A stretch of DNA of 64,000 bases from Peribacillus asahii (lineage in GTDB: Bacteria; Bacillota; Bacilli; Bacillales; DSM-1321), in NCBI RefSeq assembly GCF_004006295.1, contig NZ_CP026095.1:2652001-2716000 (forward strand), in the 5' to 3' direction. Both the position numbers and the translations under genes were made by a program. A model generated the notes under the pieces. It had not been told where the DNA came from. It searched no databases and was given only the letters and a program-made list of their open reading frames with translations. Below are positions 9,477 to 18,331 of the stretch, piece by piece (positions within the stretch are counted from its first letter, which is position 1; each line of letters starts with the position of its first letter).

Positions 9477-10742
9477 CTATGTAACAATAAAATGATTATT
9501 TAAATAAACCCAATTCTGCGGTGCTGGCAGGTTCAATTGCCAGTACGTTACACCTAACAATTGATATTGATCGACTACATTGTATTTTTCCTGATAACTC
9601 CTAATATCTTCAAACCAAACGATATGTTTTTCCATCCCCTTCCAATTTTGATACCATGGTGAGGCTGCTACCTGATTAAATTCAATCACTGTGTTAGCAG
9701 AGATTGCCTGGTTTTGTGCACCATTAACTGATAAAGCCGTGGTTGTATTATCGATTACTCTCCAATCATATCCATACAAAGGAAAAGCAATTTGTACCTT
9801 ACGAGAATCAATCAAACTTGTTGCATACCGGACAATCTGATCCATCCACCACAACGGGGCTACCGGATCGGGCGGACCGCCTGGATATCCATAATCAATT
9901 GTCATAACAGCTACCACGTCTGCAATCGCTCCAATTGACTGATAGTCATAGGCTCCTACGATTCGATTCGTTGGAAGGTCTTCTGTTTTTGCATGTACAT
10001 TAACATGTAGAATGCGCGGACCAAGAGCAGCTTTTAATTCGTTCAAAAATGTATTAAACTCTTTCCTTCGTGCAGGAGGAATAAATTCAATATCCAGTGA
10101 AACTCCGTCATATTCTTTTTCATTAACAAACCGTAATAAACTATCAATTAAATTTCTCCGATAAACGGGATTAGCAAACACGTTCCCGGCTAATTCAGCA
10201 TCAAAACCCTCGGATGTAAAGTTACGAATCATTAAAAGAGTTGTAACACCCAGCTTGTTGCTTTCCCTAACGACCTCTGTATCATCTAATAACACATAGG
10301 CATAGCCTTGTGTGGTGAACGAATAAGATACAACTGCTATATACGTAAGCGAATTAGATAAAGTCCGAAGAATTGGTAAAGTGGATTGTGGTGAGTATGT
10401 AATAATGAATCCTAGCGTTTCTATTTGGGGTTTCAATGGTGTTGGAATCAGGAGCCTTTGGCCAATATATAATTGACTCGGATCTATCCTTGGATTTGCT
10501 TGTAATATAGCTTCTATCGTGGTATTAAAACGATTAGCCAGCTGCAAAAACGTATCTCCTGCTTTGACCATATAAGGCCTTATCTGAACAATAGCTTCGT
10601 CCGGAATGTAAAGCGCTAGACCAGGTATGATGGCATTCGCAGAAGGCAAACCATTCACTTCAACAATAGTAGAAACCGGAACCTGATATTGATTTGCAAT
10701 TTGCCATAAGGATTCCCCCTTTTGGACAATATGAACGGTCAT
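9477..10742 (-). CDS. Spore cortex-lytic N-acetylglucosaminidase, LysM + GH18 (SleL/YaaH-like)
   Basis: 421 residues from the ATG, the usual length for Bacillus YaaH/SleL. Two LysM repeats occupy residues 1-~100 (VQKGESLWQIANQYQVP and VKAGDTFLQLANRFNTT). The remaining ~320 residues are a GH18 barrel with catalytic DGVSLDIEF. The family hydrolyses cortex fragments during spore germination and binds spore peptidoglycan through LysM. No signal peptide is present, as expected for a mother-cell protein placed in the spore. A GTG nine bases upstream is in frame, but AAGGGG is spaced for the ATG used here. A sigma-E-like promoter lies just upstream. Confidence 0.88.
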   Translation of the reverse strand: MTVHIVQKGESLWQIANQYQVPVSTIVEVNGLPSANAIIPGLALYIPDEAIVQIRPYMVKAGDTFLQLANRFNTTIEAILQANPRIDPSQLYIGQRLLIPTPLKPQIETLGFIITYSPQSTLPILRTLSNSLTYIAVVSYSFTTQGYAYVLLDDTEVVRESNKLGVTTLLMIRNFTSEGFDAELAGNVFANPVYRRNLIDSLLRFVNEKEYDGVSLDIEFIPPARRKEFNTFLNELKAALGPRILHVNVHAKTEDLPTNRIVGAYDYQSIGAIADVVAVMTIDYGYPGGPPDPVAPLWWMDQIVRYATSLIDSRKVQIAFPLYGYDWRVIDNTTTALSVNGAQNQAISANTVIEFNQVAASPWYQNWKGMEKHIVWFEDIRSYQEKYNVVDQYQLLGVTYWQLNLPAPQNWVYLNNHFIVT

Positions 10743-10762
10743 TCGTTTCACCCCTTGTTCCT

Positions 10763-10793
10763 AGTATATGGTCTTGAATTCATTAAATAGTAC
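10763..10793 (-). promoter_or_regulatory. Candidate sigma-E promoter
   Basis: On the - strand GTACTATT (10786-10793), a 15-base spacer and CATATACT (10763-10770) resemble the mother-cell sigma-E consensus. The position, just upstream of a spore cortex hydrolase gene, fits. Judged by eye only. Confidence 0.4.
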
Positions 10794-10939
10794 CCAAAAA
10801 CTTGGGATTCCCATAGAGAATGCAAAGGAATGTTTGTTTAAAAGAAAAAAGAGAGGAGAAACATGGCAGACCTAGGGATTCGCTCCTGATATATTTATTC
10901 AAAACCTATATTTCAACAATTCACATCGTTATTTGAATA

Positions 10940-11000
10940 AAAAAACAATCCTTCATATTGAAGAATCGCGCCCGATTGTGGAATATTAAAAACCACGAAA
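10940..11000. repeat. Dispersed hairpin repeat, copy C
   Basis: CAATCCTTCATATTGAAGAATCG forms a short hairpin (10947-10969) followed by CGCCCGATTGTGGAATATT. The same GCCCGATTGT string recurs at 13372. The rest of the 10752-11176 gap holds promoter-like TTGACA hexamers (11109, 11123) ahead of the repeat-protein gene. Confidence 0.45.
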
Positions 11001-11176
11001 CTAACGTTGTGGGTATTATGTTGTATTAATAACGACGAATTTATGAAAAAACGCAAAAAAATATCCAATTGAATAATGCACAATGAAAGATTTTCAGCAC
11101 TAGATGTTTTGACAAACCTTTCTTGACATAATTACATTCACCTTCTCTCATATTAAGTACAGAGGAGATGATGATA

Positions 11177-11656
11177 TTGTCAATATTCGATCATAAGAAA
11201 AATAAAAAAAGTGGTCAGACAAATAAAGGTCAATCGAAACTAGGAAATACTGTAGGTTCATTGTTAAAAAATTTTGACGAGATTGCGAAAGAATTTTCGC
11301 CAACCCTTAATCAAAAGAGCATTCCTTCTAATACCCCTGTAGCTAAGCTTTCAACCAATGTTAAACCTAAAAGTCAGGAAGAGATTGCGAAAGAGTTCCT
11401 TCCTACAAACGGTCAAGCAAGTAGAATGTCAAATGCATTTGCTTCATTGAAATCACAATCAAAGAGCCAAGAAGAGATTGCAAAAGAGTTCCTTCCTACA
11501 AACGGTCAAGCAAGTAGAATGTCAAATGCGTTTGCTTCATTGAAATCACAATCGAAGAGCCAAGAAGAGATTGCGAAAGAATTTGCCCCTTCTAAAGGCC
11601 AAACATTAAAGCATGATAATGGTGCAAATTTGGGTAATCAGAAACCTAAGTACTGA
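11177..11656 (+). CDS. Low-complexity protein of 31-residue tandem repeats, function unknown
   Basis: About 160 residues, hydrophilic, with no signal peptide or membrane segment. Four repeats each begin (D/E)EIAKEF.P. Repeats two and three are near-identical 31-mers (SQEEIAKEFLPTNGQASRM, then SNAFASLKSQSK), while one and four are degenerate. The strong ribosome site AGAGGAG (11161-11167) directly abuts ATG 11168 and ATG 11171. The TTG at 11177 (MSIFDHKK) has ideal 9-base spacing and is preferred here. A perfect 17-bp terminator hairpin follows. The gene neighbours a spore enzyme, but nothing in the sequence proves a spore role. Confidence 0.65.
   Translation: MSIFDHKKNKKSGQTNKGQSKLGNTVGSLLKNFDEIAKEFSPTLNQKSIPSNTPVAKLSTNVKPKSQEEIAKEFLPTNGQASRMSNAFASLKSQSKSQEEIAKEFLPTNGQASRMSNAFASLKSQSKSQEEIAKEFAPSKGQTLKHDNGANLGNQKPKY
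11372..11600 (+). repeat. 93-bp coding tandem repeat
   Basis: Units start at 11372, 11465 and 11558, each AG(T/C)CA(G/A)GAAGAGATTG. The first two are nearly identical at the DNA level, which implies recent duplication; the third diverges after about 45 bases. Confidence 0.85.
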
Positions 11657-11679
11657 TAATTTTATTCTAAAAATATGAA

Positions 11680-11718
11680 AGCCTGTGAAATTTTACTTGT
11701 TGTAAAATTTCACAGGCT
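11680..11718. terminator. Rho-independent terminator, 17-bp perfect stem
   Basis: AGCCTGTGAAATTTTAC and its exact inverse enclose a 5-base loop. It separates the convergent repeat-protein and alcohol dehydrogenase genes and could serve both. Confidence 0.75.
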
Positions 11719-11781
11719 ATTTCACTTCAGATGAGAGTTTTGTCTCAACCTCTCTACCTTTATTACAAAGAAAACTTATAT

Positions 11782-12750
11782 TTATTCAAATACAGCGACT
11801 AAGCGGCCTTTAACTTCATGATTTTTCAGTTTTTCAATACCTTTGTCGATTTCTTCAAACGGAATTGTAATAAGATTTGGACTCATTTTTCCAGTAGCGA
11901 AGCAATCATATACACCTTTTAAGTCTTCTACTGACCCACCATTACTTCCTAAAAGCTTAATTTCTTTTGTAATCATTAAATAAGTATTGATATTAGATTC
12001 TAATTTACCCATACCTACAATTACAACTGTTCCCTGTGGTCTTACAGCTTCCAGTGCATCAGAAGTTGTTTGTCCAAAACCAGCAAAGTCAACAATAACG
12101 TCACATTCCACTTCTTTCATATCTAGAACAGTGTCGTAAACTTTGTTTGCCCCTAGTTCTTCAGCAAGTTTTCGAGCTTCTGGAGAAACATCTGTAGCGT
12201 ACACTTCGCAACCTTTAATTAATGCCATTTGCAAAGCAAATTGACCAAGTCCACCGATACCGATAATTCCTAATTTTGTACCTTCTTTTGCTTGTCCAAT
12301 ACTGAAAAGAGCTCGATAAGCTGTAATTCCTGCATCTGTTGAAGCTGCCCCTTCTACAAAGGAAACTCCTTCAGGAATAATTACGCATTGATGAGCTGGA
12401 ACACGGACTTTTTCTGCATAACCGCCGTCATATGTGTACCCAGCAGTAATTTTCGTTGCTCGATCCATTGGGTTAGCCCCAACTCGGTCTCCAACTTTAA
12501 TATCTTCAACACCTTCACCCACTTCAATAACTACCCCAGCAAACTCATGCCCCATAATAACAGGACCATTTGGGAAAAGTGGCATCCAACCTGGATCTTG
12601 TAATGCTGCAACGTCCGAATGGCATAGACCAGCAGCTTTCACTTCTATAACAACTTGACCTGGAATTGCTTTTGGATCTTCTTTTTCAATCAATTCTAGT
12701 GGTTTGTTTGTACCTGAAAATAGCCAACCTTTCATAACTATCGCCTCCAA
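11782..12750 (-). CDS. Zinc-dependent alcohol dehydrogenase (MDR family), short form
   Basis: 322 residues. The catalytic zinc motif GLCHSDVA (near Cys43) and GHEFAGVVIEVGEGV are present. The Rossmann fold has GIGGLGQFALQMA. In the place of the structural-zinc lobe, which usually carries four cysteines, there is a short loop (GANPMDRATKITAGYTYDGG) without cysteine, so the second zinc is absent and the protein is shorter than the usual ~340 residues. It should oxidise or reduce alcohols and aldehydes with NAD(P). It is monocistronic with a dyad upstream (12805-12824). Confidence 0.85.
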   Translation of the reverse strand: MEAIVMKGWLFSGTNKPLELIEKEDPKAIPGQVVIEVKAAGLCHSDVAALQDPGWMPLFPNGPVIMGHEFAGVVIEVGEGVEDIKVGDRVGANPMDRATKITAGYTYDGGYAEKVRVPAHQCVIIPEGVSFVEGAASTDAGITAYRALFSIGQAKEGTKLGIIGIGGLGQFALQMALIKGCEVYATDVSPEARKLAEELGANKVYDTVLDMKEVECDVIVDFAGFGQTTSDALEAVRPQGTVVIVGMGKLESNINTYLMITKEIKLLGSNGGSVEDLKGVYDCFATGKMSPNLITIPFEEIDKGIEKLKNHEVKGRLVAVFE

Positions 12751-12804
12751 ATTGTTTTACTTCTTTATTACACAATAGTATTATCTAAGTTATACTTAAT
12801 TCAA

Positions 12805-12824
12805 ATATCTTTAATTCAAGATAT
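12805..12824. promoter_or_regulatory. MhqR-like dyad upstream of alcohol dehydrogenase
   Basis: ATATCTTTAATTCAAGATAT: 7-bp perfect arms around TAATTC. It resembles the MhqR (MarR-type) operator of B. subtilis, which has the form TATCTCGAATTCGAGATA. It lies about 55 bp upstream of the start codon, in the promoter region. If real, electrophilic stress would induce the gene. Confidence 0.45.
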
Positions 12825-12868
12825 ATTATAAATATACTTTACTCTTCATCTTACTATTTGTCAACAAA

Positions 12869-13324
12869 CTAACCTTTTTGTTGTTTCGTATCTTTGGAAT
12901 CATCTTCTCGTGAAACAGCGATTTTAACCGATTTCACATCCTCGTTCGTAAATCCCACCGAAACAGTAATTTCCTTATTTATATTCCAAAAGATAGTTAT
13001 GGTCTGAACAGCAATGTCGTATGGTTGTTGAACTTGTGAAAGTATCTTTTTATTCTGGGCAATTTTGAGACCATATGTTAAAAACAACTCACCATACTGT
13101 TTGCCATGTAACAACACCAAAGATGTACTATGTCTGCTACTGTCTAAAAAGTTTGTAACTGGATTCACTCATATAAAAACTCCTGAATTTAAGTTTCTCT
13201 TACCTGATTTATCATTTACAAAAATGTAGGAATTATACGTCTTTTTATCGTTTAAGACTTCAACACAGAACTGATATCTCCCAACTGTTCCTTCAGGGAG
13301 TTGAATTATTTTCATATATTGCAT
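12869..13324 (-). pseudogene. Unrecognised ORF split by an in-frame TGA
   Basis: One reading frame runs from an ATG at 13324 to 12869 with a single TGA at 13169-13171. Upstream half: 51 residues starting MQYMKIIQLPEGTVGRYQF. Downstream half: 99 residues (GTG start possible at 13168) with HGKQYGELFLTYGLKIAQ and ITIFWNINKEITVSVGF, ending in a charged tail. AGGAG stands before the TGA, spaced 7 bases from an out-of-frame ATG and 11 from the GTG, so two coupled genes remain possible. No clear ribosome site precedes 13324. I do not recognise the family. Confidence 0.4.
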
Positions 13325-13475
13325 CAGCTTACTTCTACTTTTTTCTACCCCTTTCTTTACTCCACAAAATGGCCCGATTGTTGAACAATGAAATATTCTG
13401 CAAAATAGTTCTTTTTATCAATCTTTATTATAAATGATCAGACTTTTTTATAAATTATCGAATTTTATTTTAAAT

Positions 13476-13528
13476 CCCCATATAGCAGGACAAGTAAAAT
13501 GTTCTGCTATATGAGGATTATTTTTTAT
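13476..13528 (+). terminator. Terminator-like hairpin upstream of the P450 gene
   Basis: CCCCATATAGCAGGAC pairs with GTTCTGCTATATGAGG and is followed by ATTATTTTTTATA. The nearest + strand gene upstream ends at 11656, so its parent gene is not evident. Confidence 0.5.
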
Positions 13529-13579
13529 ATAAATTTCCAATTATATACAGTTACTATATCCTATTACCTTTTACTCTAT

Positions 13580-13607
13580 AAAAAATACTCTAATTAGAGT
13601 ATTTTTT
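13580..13607. promoter_or_regulatory. 28-bp perfect palindrome upstream of the P450 gene
   Basis: AAAAAATACTCTAA is followed directly by its exact inverse complement, with no loop. The core TACTCTAATTAGAGTA looks like a site for a dimeric repressor. It ends 88 bp before the P450 start codon. A terminator is an alternative, but there is no loop and no upstream gene. Confidence 0.5.
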
Positions 13608-13694
13608 AATTAGGAAGTTGTCCCATAAGTATGCTGCTTTATTAAAAATAAAGGTAAGTTGTATAATCCATTTTGAAGGAGGAGTAAGGTTATT

Positions 13695-14927
13695 ATGAAT
13701 AAAGAAGTCATTCCAATTAAAGAAATCACAAATTTCCAGTCACATGCAGAGGAATTTTTTCCGATTGATTGGTATAAAGAAATGTTGCATCATCATCCTG
13801 TTTATTATCATGAACAAACAAATACATGGAATGTGTTTAAATATGAAGATGTTAAACAAGTGTTGAGCAACTATGAATTCTTTTCAAGTGAAGGTCCTAG
13901 AACAACCATTTTTGTTGGAGCTAATAACAAACAAGAAAAAACTTCACCTATTATGAATATTACACTCTTAGATCCACCTCAACATCGGAAAGCACGCTCC
14001 TTGTTAGCCGCAGCTTTCACTCCCCGCAGTTTGAAGAACTGGGAACCTCGTATTCAACAGATTGCAACTGAACTTGTAGAAGGCATACAAGAAAACTCTA
14101 CTGTAAATATTGTTGAAGCCTTCGCTTCCCCTTTTCCTAGTCTAGTTATAGCAGATTTATTTGGGGTACCGGTACAAGATAGAGGTCAGTTCAAGAAATG
14201 GATTGATATTCTTTTCCAACCTTATGACAAAGAAAGGCTGGAAGACATTGAGTTAGCAAAACAAAATGCTGCAAAAGAATATTTCCAATTTCTCTACCCG
14301 ATTGTCATTCAAAAACGTTCAAACCTTTCCGATGATATTATCTCTGACTTAATCCGAGTTGAAGTAGAAGGTGAAAGGTTGACAGATGAGGAGATTGTGC
14401 AGGTCACAATGTTACTTTTAGGCGCGGGTGTTGAAACAACCAGCCATGCGATTGCCAATACGTTCTATTCATTGCTCTATGATGATGAGTCATTATATGG
14501 GGTACTAAAAAGTAATCGGGAACTAGTGCCAAACGCAATCGAAGAAATGCTCCGATACCGTTTTCATATGTCACGAAGAGATCGTACTGTGAAACAAGAC
14601 AATAATTTATTAGGTGTTGATTTAAAAAAAGGAGATGTAGTCATCGCGTGGATGAGTGCATCCAACATGGATGAAACTATGTTTGAAGATCCTTTCTCTC
14701 TAGACATTCATCGTTCAAACAATAAAAAGAATTTAACATTCGGAAATGGTCCACATTTCTGTTTAGGTGCACCTCTTGCACGATTAGAAATGAAAATTGC
14801 ACTAGAGGCATTCTTACAAAAGTTTTCTCGTATCGAACCAATTAATGGATTCGAATTAGAAAAAAATTTAACTGCTTCAGCTACTGGACAGTCCTTAACT
14901 TATCTACCGATGAAGGTTTACAACTAA
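13695..14927 (+). CDS. Cytochrome P450
   Basis: 410 residues, soluble class-I-type bacterial P450. The heme loop is FGNGPHFCLGAPLAR with Cys356 as thiolate ligand. The I-helix oxygen-activation motif is GAGVETT (243-249) and the K-helix ExxR is E284..R287. DPPQHRKARSL is the usual C-helix heme-contact region. AAGGAGGAGTAAGG precedes the start. No ferredoxin or reductase gene is adjacent, so electron partners must come from elsewhere. It is similar in length and layout to Bacillus CYP109-type enzymes, which hydroxylate fatty acids, terpenes and steroids; the substrate here is not predictable. Confidence 0.9.
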   Translation: MNKEVIPIKEITNFQSHAEEFFPIDWYKEMLHHHPVYYHEQTNTWNVFKYEDVKQVLSNYEFFSSEGPRTTIFVGANNKQEKTSPIMNITLLDPPQHRKARSLLAAAFTPRSLKNWEPRIQQIATELVEGIQENSTVNIVEAFASPFPSLVIADLFGVPVQDRGQFKKWIDILFQPYDKERLEDIELAKQNAAKEYFQFLYPIVIQKRSNLSDDIISDLIRVEVEGERLTDEEIVQVTMLLLGAGVETTSHAIANTFYSLLYDDESLYGVLKSNRELVPNAIEEMLRYRFHMSRRDRTVKQDNNLLGVDLKKGDVVIAWMSASNMDETMFEDPFSLDIHRSNNKKNLTFGNGPHFCLGAPLARLEMKIALEAFLQKFSRIEPINGFELEKNLTASATGQSLTYLPMKVYN

Positions 14928-14943
14928 AAATGTAAAAGTCAAT

Positions 14944-14989
14944 AAAGGATACCGGCAAGAAACCGCATTTTCCTGACGGTACTCCTTTT
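14944..14989 (+). terminator. Rho-independent terminator of the P450 gene
   Basis: AAAGGATACCG pairs imperfectly with CGGTACTCCTTTT, 17 bases after the P450 stop codon. Confidence 0.6.
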
Positions 14990-15280
14990 AAGTGTTTGCA
15001 GTTCTTTTCGTGTCTCTGCTTTTGTTAGGATTTTGTGATTGATAGTAATTTTTTTATAGGTATTTTCGATAATGCTTAGTTTCTTCAGCCAATACGTTTC
15101 AATCCTTGTCCAACCGTTAGTAAAAAAAGCGCCTTCACATATTGTAGAAACGCCCCATTAGTTAAATAAGAACCTTCTTTTATTGCATATAATCAACCTA
15201 ATACGCATTAACATCACGATTATTAGTTCTAGACCTTCACCTTAATTCATAAATTTTAGAAAAAAATGAGGTGTTTTACT

Positions 15281-15673
15281 ATGCTGAACTTCCATGATAT
15301 ATGCCATCAATATGCTCAAATTGTTAACGGGAAGGCTAATGTGAAACATGGAGTTTGTTCAGTAGAAATCAATCGAAATCTTCATGTCACTATCCAAGGA
15401 CGTCCAAGTCGTGGTGAACTTCACGCAGGAATATCGTTTGAATCAATGGATCACGAAGGAAATGCACTTAATCTTGGAGAAGTTGTCCTCCTAGAAGAAG
15501 AAATCTCGCCTTTTGTTAATATATTAGTTCGTAATAACCTAATCATAAGCGCTATTCATAATCACTGGATTTTTACCAATCCCAATATTTTATATGTTCA
15601 TTTTCAATCTGTGGAACCTCCATTAACGTTTGCACAAAAAGTCGCAAAAGCCTTTAGTGTTTTAAAACATTAG
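15281..15673 (+). CDS. DUF1259-domain protein
   Basis: 130 residues from the ATG at 15281; the upstream in-frame ATG at 15266 overlaps the ribosome site GAGGTG and is unlikely. The SAIHNHWIFTNPNILYVHF segment matches the conserved (T/S)ALHNH....P.(I/L)(Y/F).HF signature of DUF1259, and GEVVLLEEEISPFVNIL precedes it. Many family members carry two such domains and a signal peptide; this one has a single domain and no signal. The biochemical role of the family is unknown. The 14990-15280 region upstream carries a weak hairpin-repeat copy (15120-15170). Confidence 0.72.
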   Translation: MLNFHDICHQYAQIVNGKANVKHGVCSVEINRNLHVTIQGRPSRGELHAGISFESMDHEGNALNLGEVVLLEEEISPFVNILVRNNLIISAIHNHWIFTNPNILYVHFQSVEPPLTFAQKVAKAFSVLKH

Positions 15674-15838
15674 ATTACTTGAATCTTTGAACGAATCATT
15701 CCCAGCAATGTTAGTCTCAAATTATCATAAATATCTATTTGTTTTTATAGAATTTTAAACTTTGTTGAATGAAAACAGCACTACAGACTCATACTGTTTA
15801 GCACCCCCTACCTCCATCTCAACATGGAGGTTTCTTAA

Positions 15839-15927
15839 TGTCAGTTAGAAAAGCAGGTAAAGTATGGTCACTTCGAATGGATGCTGGGATTGATAAGCGA
15901 ATCGGCAAACGGAGACAAAACATCTAA
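15839..15927 (+). pseudogene. Tyrosine integrase N-terminal remnant
   Basis: The frame MSVRKAGKVWSLRMDAGIDK followed by RIGKRRQNI and a stop resembles the arm-type DNA-binding start of phage and ICE integrases (usual form M.VRK.G..W.Y..D.G.D..TGKR.Q). Only about 29 codons remain. AUGGAGG-like bases precede it. It is on the opposite strand to the recombinase remnant at 17271, so it comes from a different element. Confidence 0.55.
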
Positions 15928-16051
15928 ATCCTATGAATATAGCATTTTTTTCATATTTTCAGCTACATCAATATGCTAAAATATCCCTATAATATAAAGG
16001 AGGAAGAAGTTAAGGTTGTAATATAAAAAGAAGGAAAGGGATTTAATTTAT

Positions 16052-16405
16052 TTGTTAAAATCAAAAGTATTTATAATAACTGCACTAATATTTAGCCTTT
16101 TATCTATATTTATCATCAAAAAAAGAGAAGTAATTTTCCAAGAGGGAAATCCTATTCCATTAGTTGTAGCTATATCAAAAATGATTTTTCAAGATAAAGA
16201 AATGGTTGAAGTGTGGAGAGATGAAGAATATTTAGTGAAACAAGGAGAGTTCGCACCTTTTATTGAAATGATGGATAAAGATGGATGGAATTCAGTTAAA
16301 ATAATAGAAAATGCAAATCATTTAGTTTTTGAAAAAGATAATATGACGAAAAGTATTTCTTATAAAGATTATACAAGATACTACACAATAATTTATTCCT
16401 ATTAA
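16052..16405 (+). CDS. Membrane-anchored protein of unknown function
   Basis: 117 residues from a TTG start, with a single N-terminal transmembrane helix (VFIITALIFSLLSIFII) followed by KKRE, so the body should face the outside or be membrane-tethered. The remaining ~90 residues are charged, with VEVWRDEEYLVKQGEF and a tyrosine-rich end. GGAAAGG lies about 12 bases upstream. No family recognised. It lies between remnants of mobile elements. Confidence 0.5.
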   Translation: MLKSKVFIITALIFSLLSIFIIKKREVIFQEGNPIPLVVAISKMIFQDKEMVEVWRDEEYLVKQGEFAPFIEMMDKDGWNSVKIIENANHLVFEKDNMTKSISYKDYTRYYTIIYSY

Positions 16406-16551
16406 GCTACTACAGATAGCCTTTATTCAATGAAGAAAATACTTAATAAGCTGTTTAATGTTATTCACAGACAACAAAAAGCAGATACTGTCCTATATCT
16501 CGATATTTGTTAATTTAACAATCAAACAAACAGTTATAAGGAAGTGGATTT

Positions 16552-17037
16552 ATGCAAGAATCACTTTTAATTTTCTTTTGTTTAGCCATCACATTACATA
16601 ATTTAGAAGAAGCTTTATGGTTGCCACAATGGTCTCAACAACCTTCAAAATTTCAAAGGGCAGTAAGTACAAATGAATTTCATTTTGCTGTGTTGGTTAT
16701 TACATCACTAGCTTATTTATCTGCATTTAGTTATTTTTATTTTCCTGAGTCTATTCTAGTTAAATGGGTGTTTATTGGATTTTTAGGTTCAATGATACTT
16801 AATGCCATTTTCCCTCATCTTCTTGCAACAATTGTAATGAAAAAATATGCACCTGGTCTTTTAACAGGGGTTTTACTAAACATTCCTATCAATTCTTTAA
16901 TATTGTATAGAATGTTTATGGATGAACTAATTTCCTTAAAAGAAACTGTTTTTTCAACGATTATTGTAGGACCAATTTTAATATTAGTAATTCCTTTATT
17001 ATTTAGAATTGGGAAAAGAATATTCCCTGTTTATTAA
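16552..17037 (+). CDS. HXXEE-motif membrane protein
   Basis: 161 residues with four to five hydrophobic helices. The N-terminal helix carries LHNLEEALWLPQW, which is the defining HxxEE motif of this family, and a second EFHFAV segment follows near residue 43. Family proteins are integral membrane proteins with no established function; the conserved His/Glu residues suggest metal binding. AAGGAAG is 7-9 bases before the ATG. Monocistronic. Confidence 0.72.
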   Translation: MQESLLIFFCLAITLHNLEEALWLPQWSQQPSKFQRAVSTNEFHFAVLVITSLAYLSAFSYFYFPESILVKWVFIGFLGSMILNAIFPHLLATIVMKKYAPGLLTGVLLNIPINSLILYRMFMDELISLKETVFSTIIVGPILILVIPLLFRIGKRIFPVY

Positions 17038-17270
17038 TTTCTTTATAGTTAATTTGGAGGCTTTACACGAAGATATGGCTCGTGAATTAAATAACTTTAT
17101 TACTCAATTTTCATGCCCACAATCATAAATATGATTAGAACTTAAACAACTTAAACTACCTTCCAAAATATAATAGTTGGAAGGTTTGCTGGTTTTAGAA
17201 TGGTGAAATTAAAGGACTTTATTATCACTAAACAGATACAAGATAAATTCCTGTATCTGCTCATATCCAA

Positions 17271-17510
17271 TCACAAGTTATTGATAGAGCTAAATTTGTT
17301 ATGTTGTTGATGAATGTCATTGTCTGTCATTTGAACATATCTCCGTACCATCTCTATAGATGAATGTCCTAAAATCTTTTGAAGGGTCATGACATCCCTA
17401 TTATTTTACAAGTGATATTTTACAAATGTAGATCTAAATGCGTGAGGTGAAACCCTTACACCTGTTATATCTGCATCTTTTCCATATCGCTTGACCCTTT
17501 TTGTCTAAGC
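17271..17510 (-). pseudogene. Tyrosine recombinase (integrase) C-terminal remnant
   Basis: The frame contains the catalytic HAFRS (H-x-x-R) box, LGHSSIEMVRRYVQMTD with the conserved LGH and nucleophile tyrosine, and ends HNKFSSINNL. A stop codon interrupts it after VKYHL. It is cut at 17510 by the IS21 element; the upstream part continues at 19663. The recombinase was already decayed, since the two parts do not join in frame after the IS and one target copy are removed. Confidence 0.75.
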
Positions 17511-17563
17511 TGTCAACAACGGATTAAAATTCCCTTTTTTCAACGGAACAAAATTCCCGATTA

Positions 17564-18331
17564 TCAACGATTTATGACAGCTGGCTGAATGCCGGCTTTT
17601 TGCTTCTCACGAAGCCTGTAAGAGCCTCCCTTAATATTAAATGTAGTGGCGTGATGTAGAAGACGGTCTAGTATTGCTGTTGCTAATACTTCATCTCCAA
17701 ATATTTTTCCCCATTCAATAAATGACTTATTAGATGTAATAATCAAAGATCTGCCTTGTTCATAACGTTTAGAAATAACCTGAAAGAATATATTTGCACT
17801 TAGATTATCAAAAGGAAAATAACCTAATTCATCAATAACCAATATGTTTGGCCTACTCCAACGTTTTATCACCCTGTTTATGAGTCCTTGTTTTTCTGCT
17901 TTATTACATTCATTGATGAAATCATCTGCCCTAATAAAGAGGGCGGTATAACCTTTTATGATTGCTTCTGTAGAGAATGCTACTGAAAGGTGGGTCTTGC
18001 CTACCCCTGGAGGACCCAGGAGTAAGACATTGTCACCATTTTCAATAAACCGACAGGTTAGAACTTCCTTAACGCGCTTTTCACTAATACTTGGTTGAAA
18101 ATCAAATTCAAAGTCATGAATAGTCTTTTGAAATGGAAGTTTTGCTTTTAATAATCTTTTCTCTAATTCTACTGATTCTCTGTATTGAATTTCGTTTAAC
18201 AGAATAGTGTTAAGAAACTCAGAATATGGTACATTATCTTTAGAGGCATCTTCTAGTAGACCTTCAATTTGGTCTGCAGTATGCTGCCATCCAACTTTTA
18301 TTAGTCGTTCAGTTAGATGTTGAGTGCTCAT
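17564..18331 (-). CDS. istB: IS21 helper ATPase IstB
   Basis: 255-residue AAA+ ATPase related to DnaC. Walker A is GPPGVGKTH near residue 107 and Walker B is LVIDELGYFPF. The C-terminus FNIKGGSYRLREKQKAG is typical of IstB. It assists the IstA transposase in target selection. Its ATG overlaps the IstA stop (ATGA), so translation is coupled. Confidence 0.95.
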   Translation of the reverse strand: MSTQHLTERLIKVGWQHTADQIEGLLEDASKDNVPYSEFLNTILLNEIQYRESVELEKRLLKAKLPFQKTIHDFEFDFQPSISEKRVKEVLTCRFIENGDNVLLLGPPGVGKTHLSVAFSTEAIIKGYTALFIRADDFINECNKAEKQGLINRVIKRWSRPNILVIDELGYFPFDNLSANIFFQVISKRYEQGRSLIITSNKSFIEWGKIFGDEVLATAILDRLLHHATTFNIKGGSYRLREKQKAGIQPAVINR

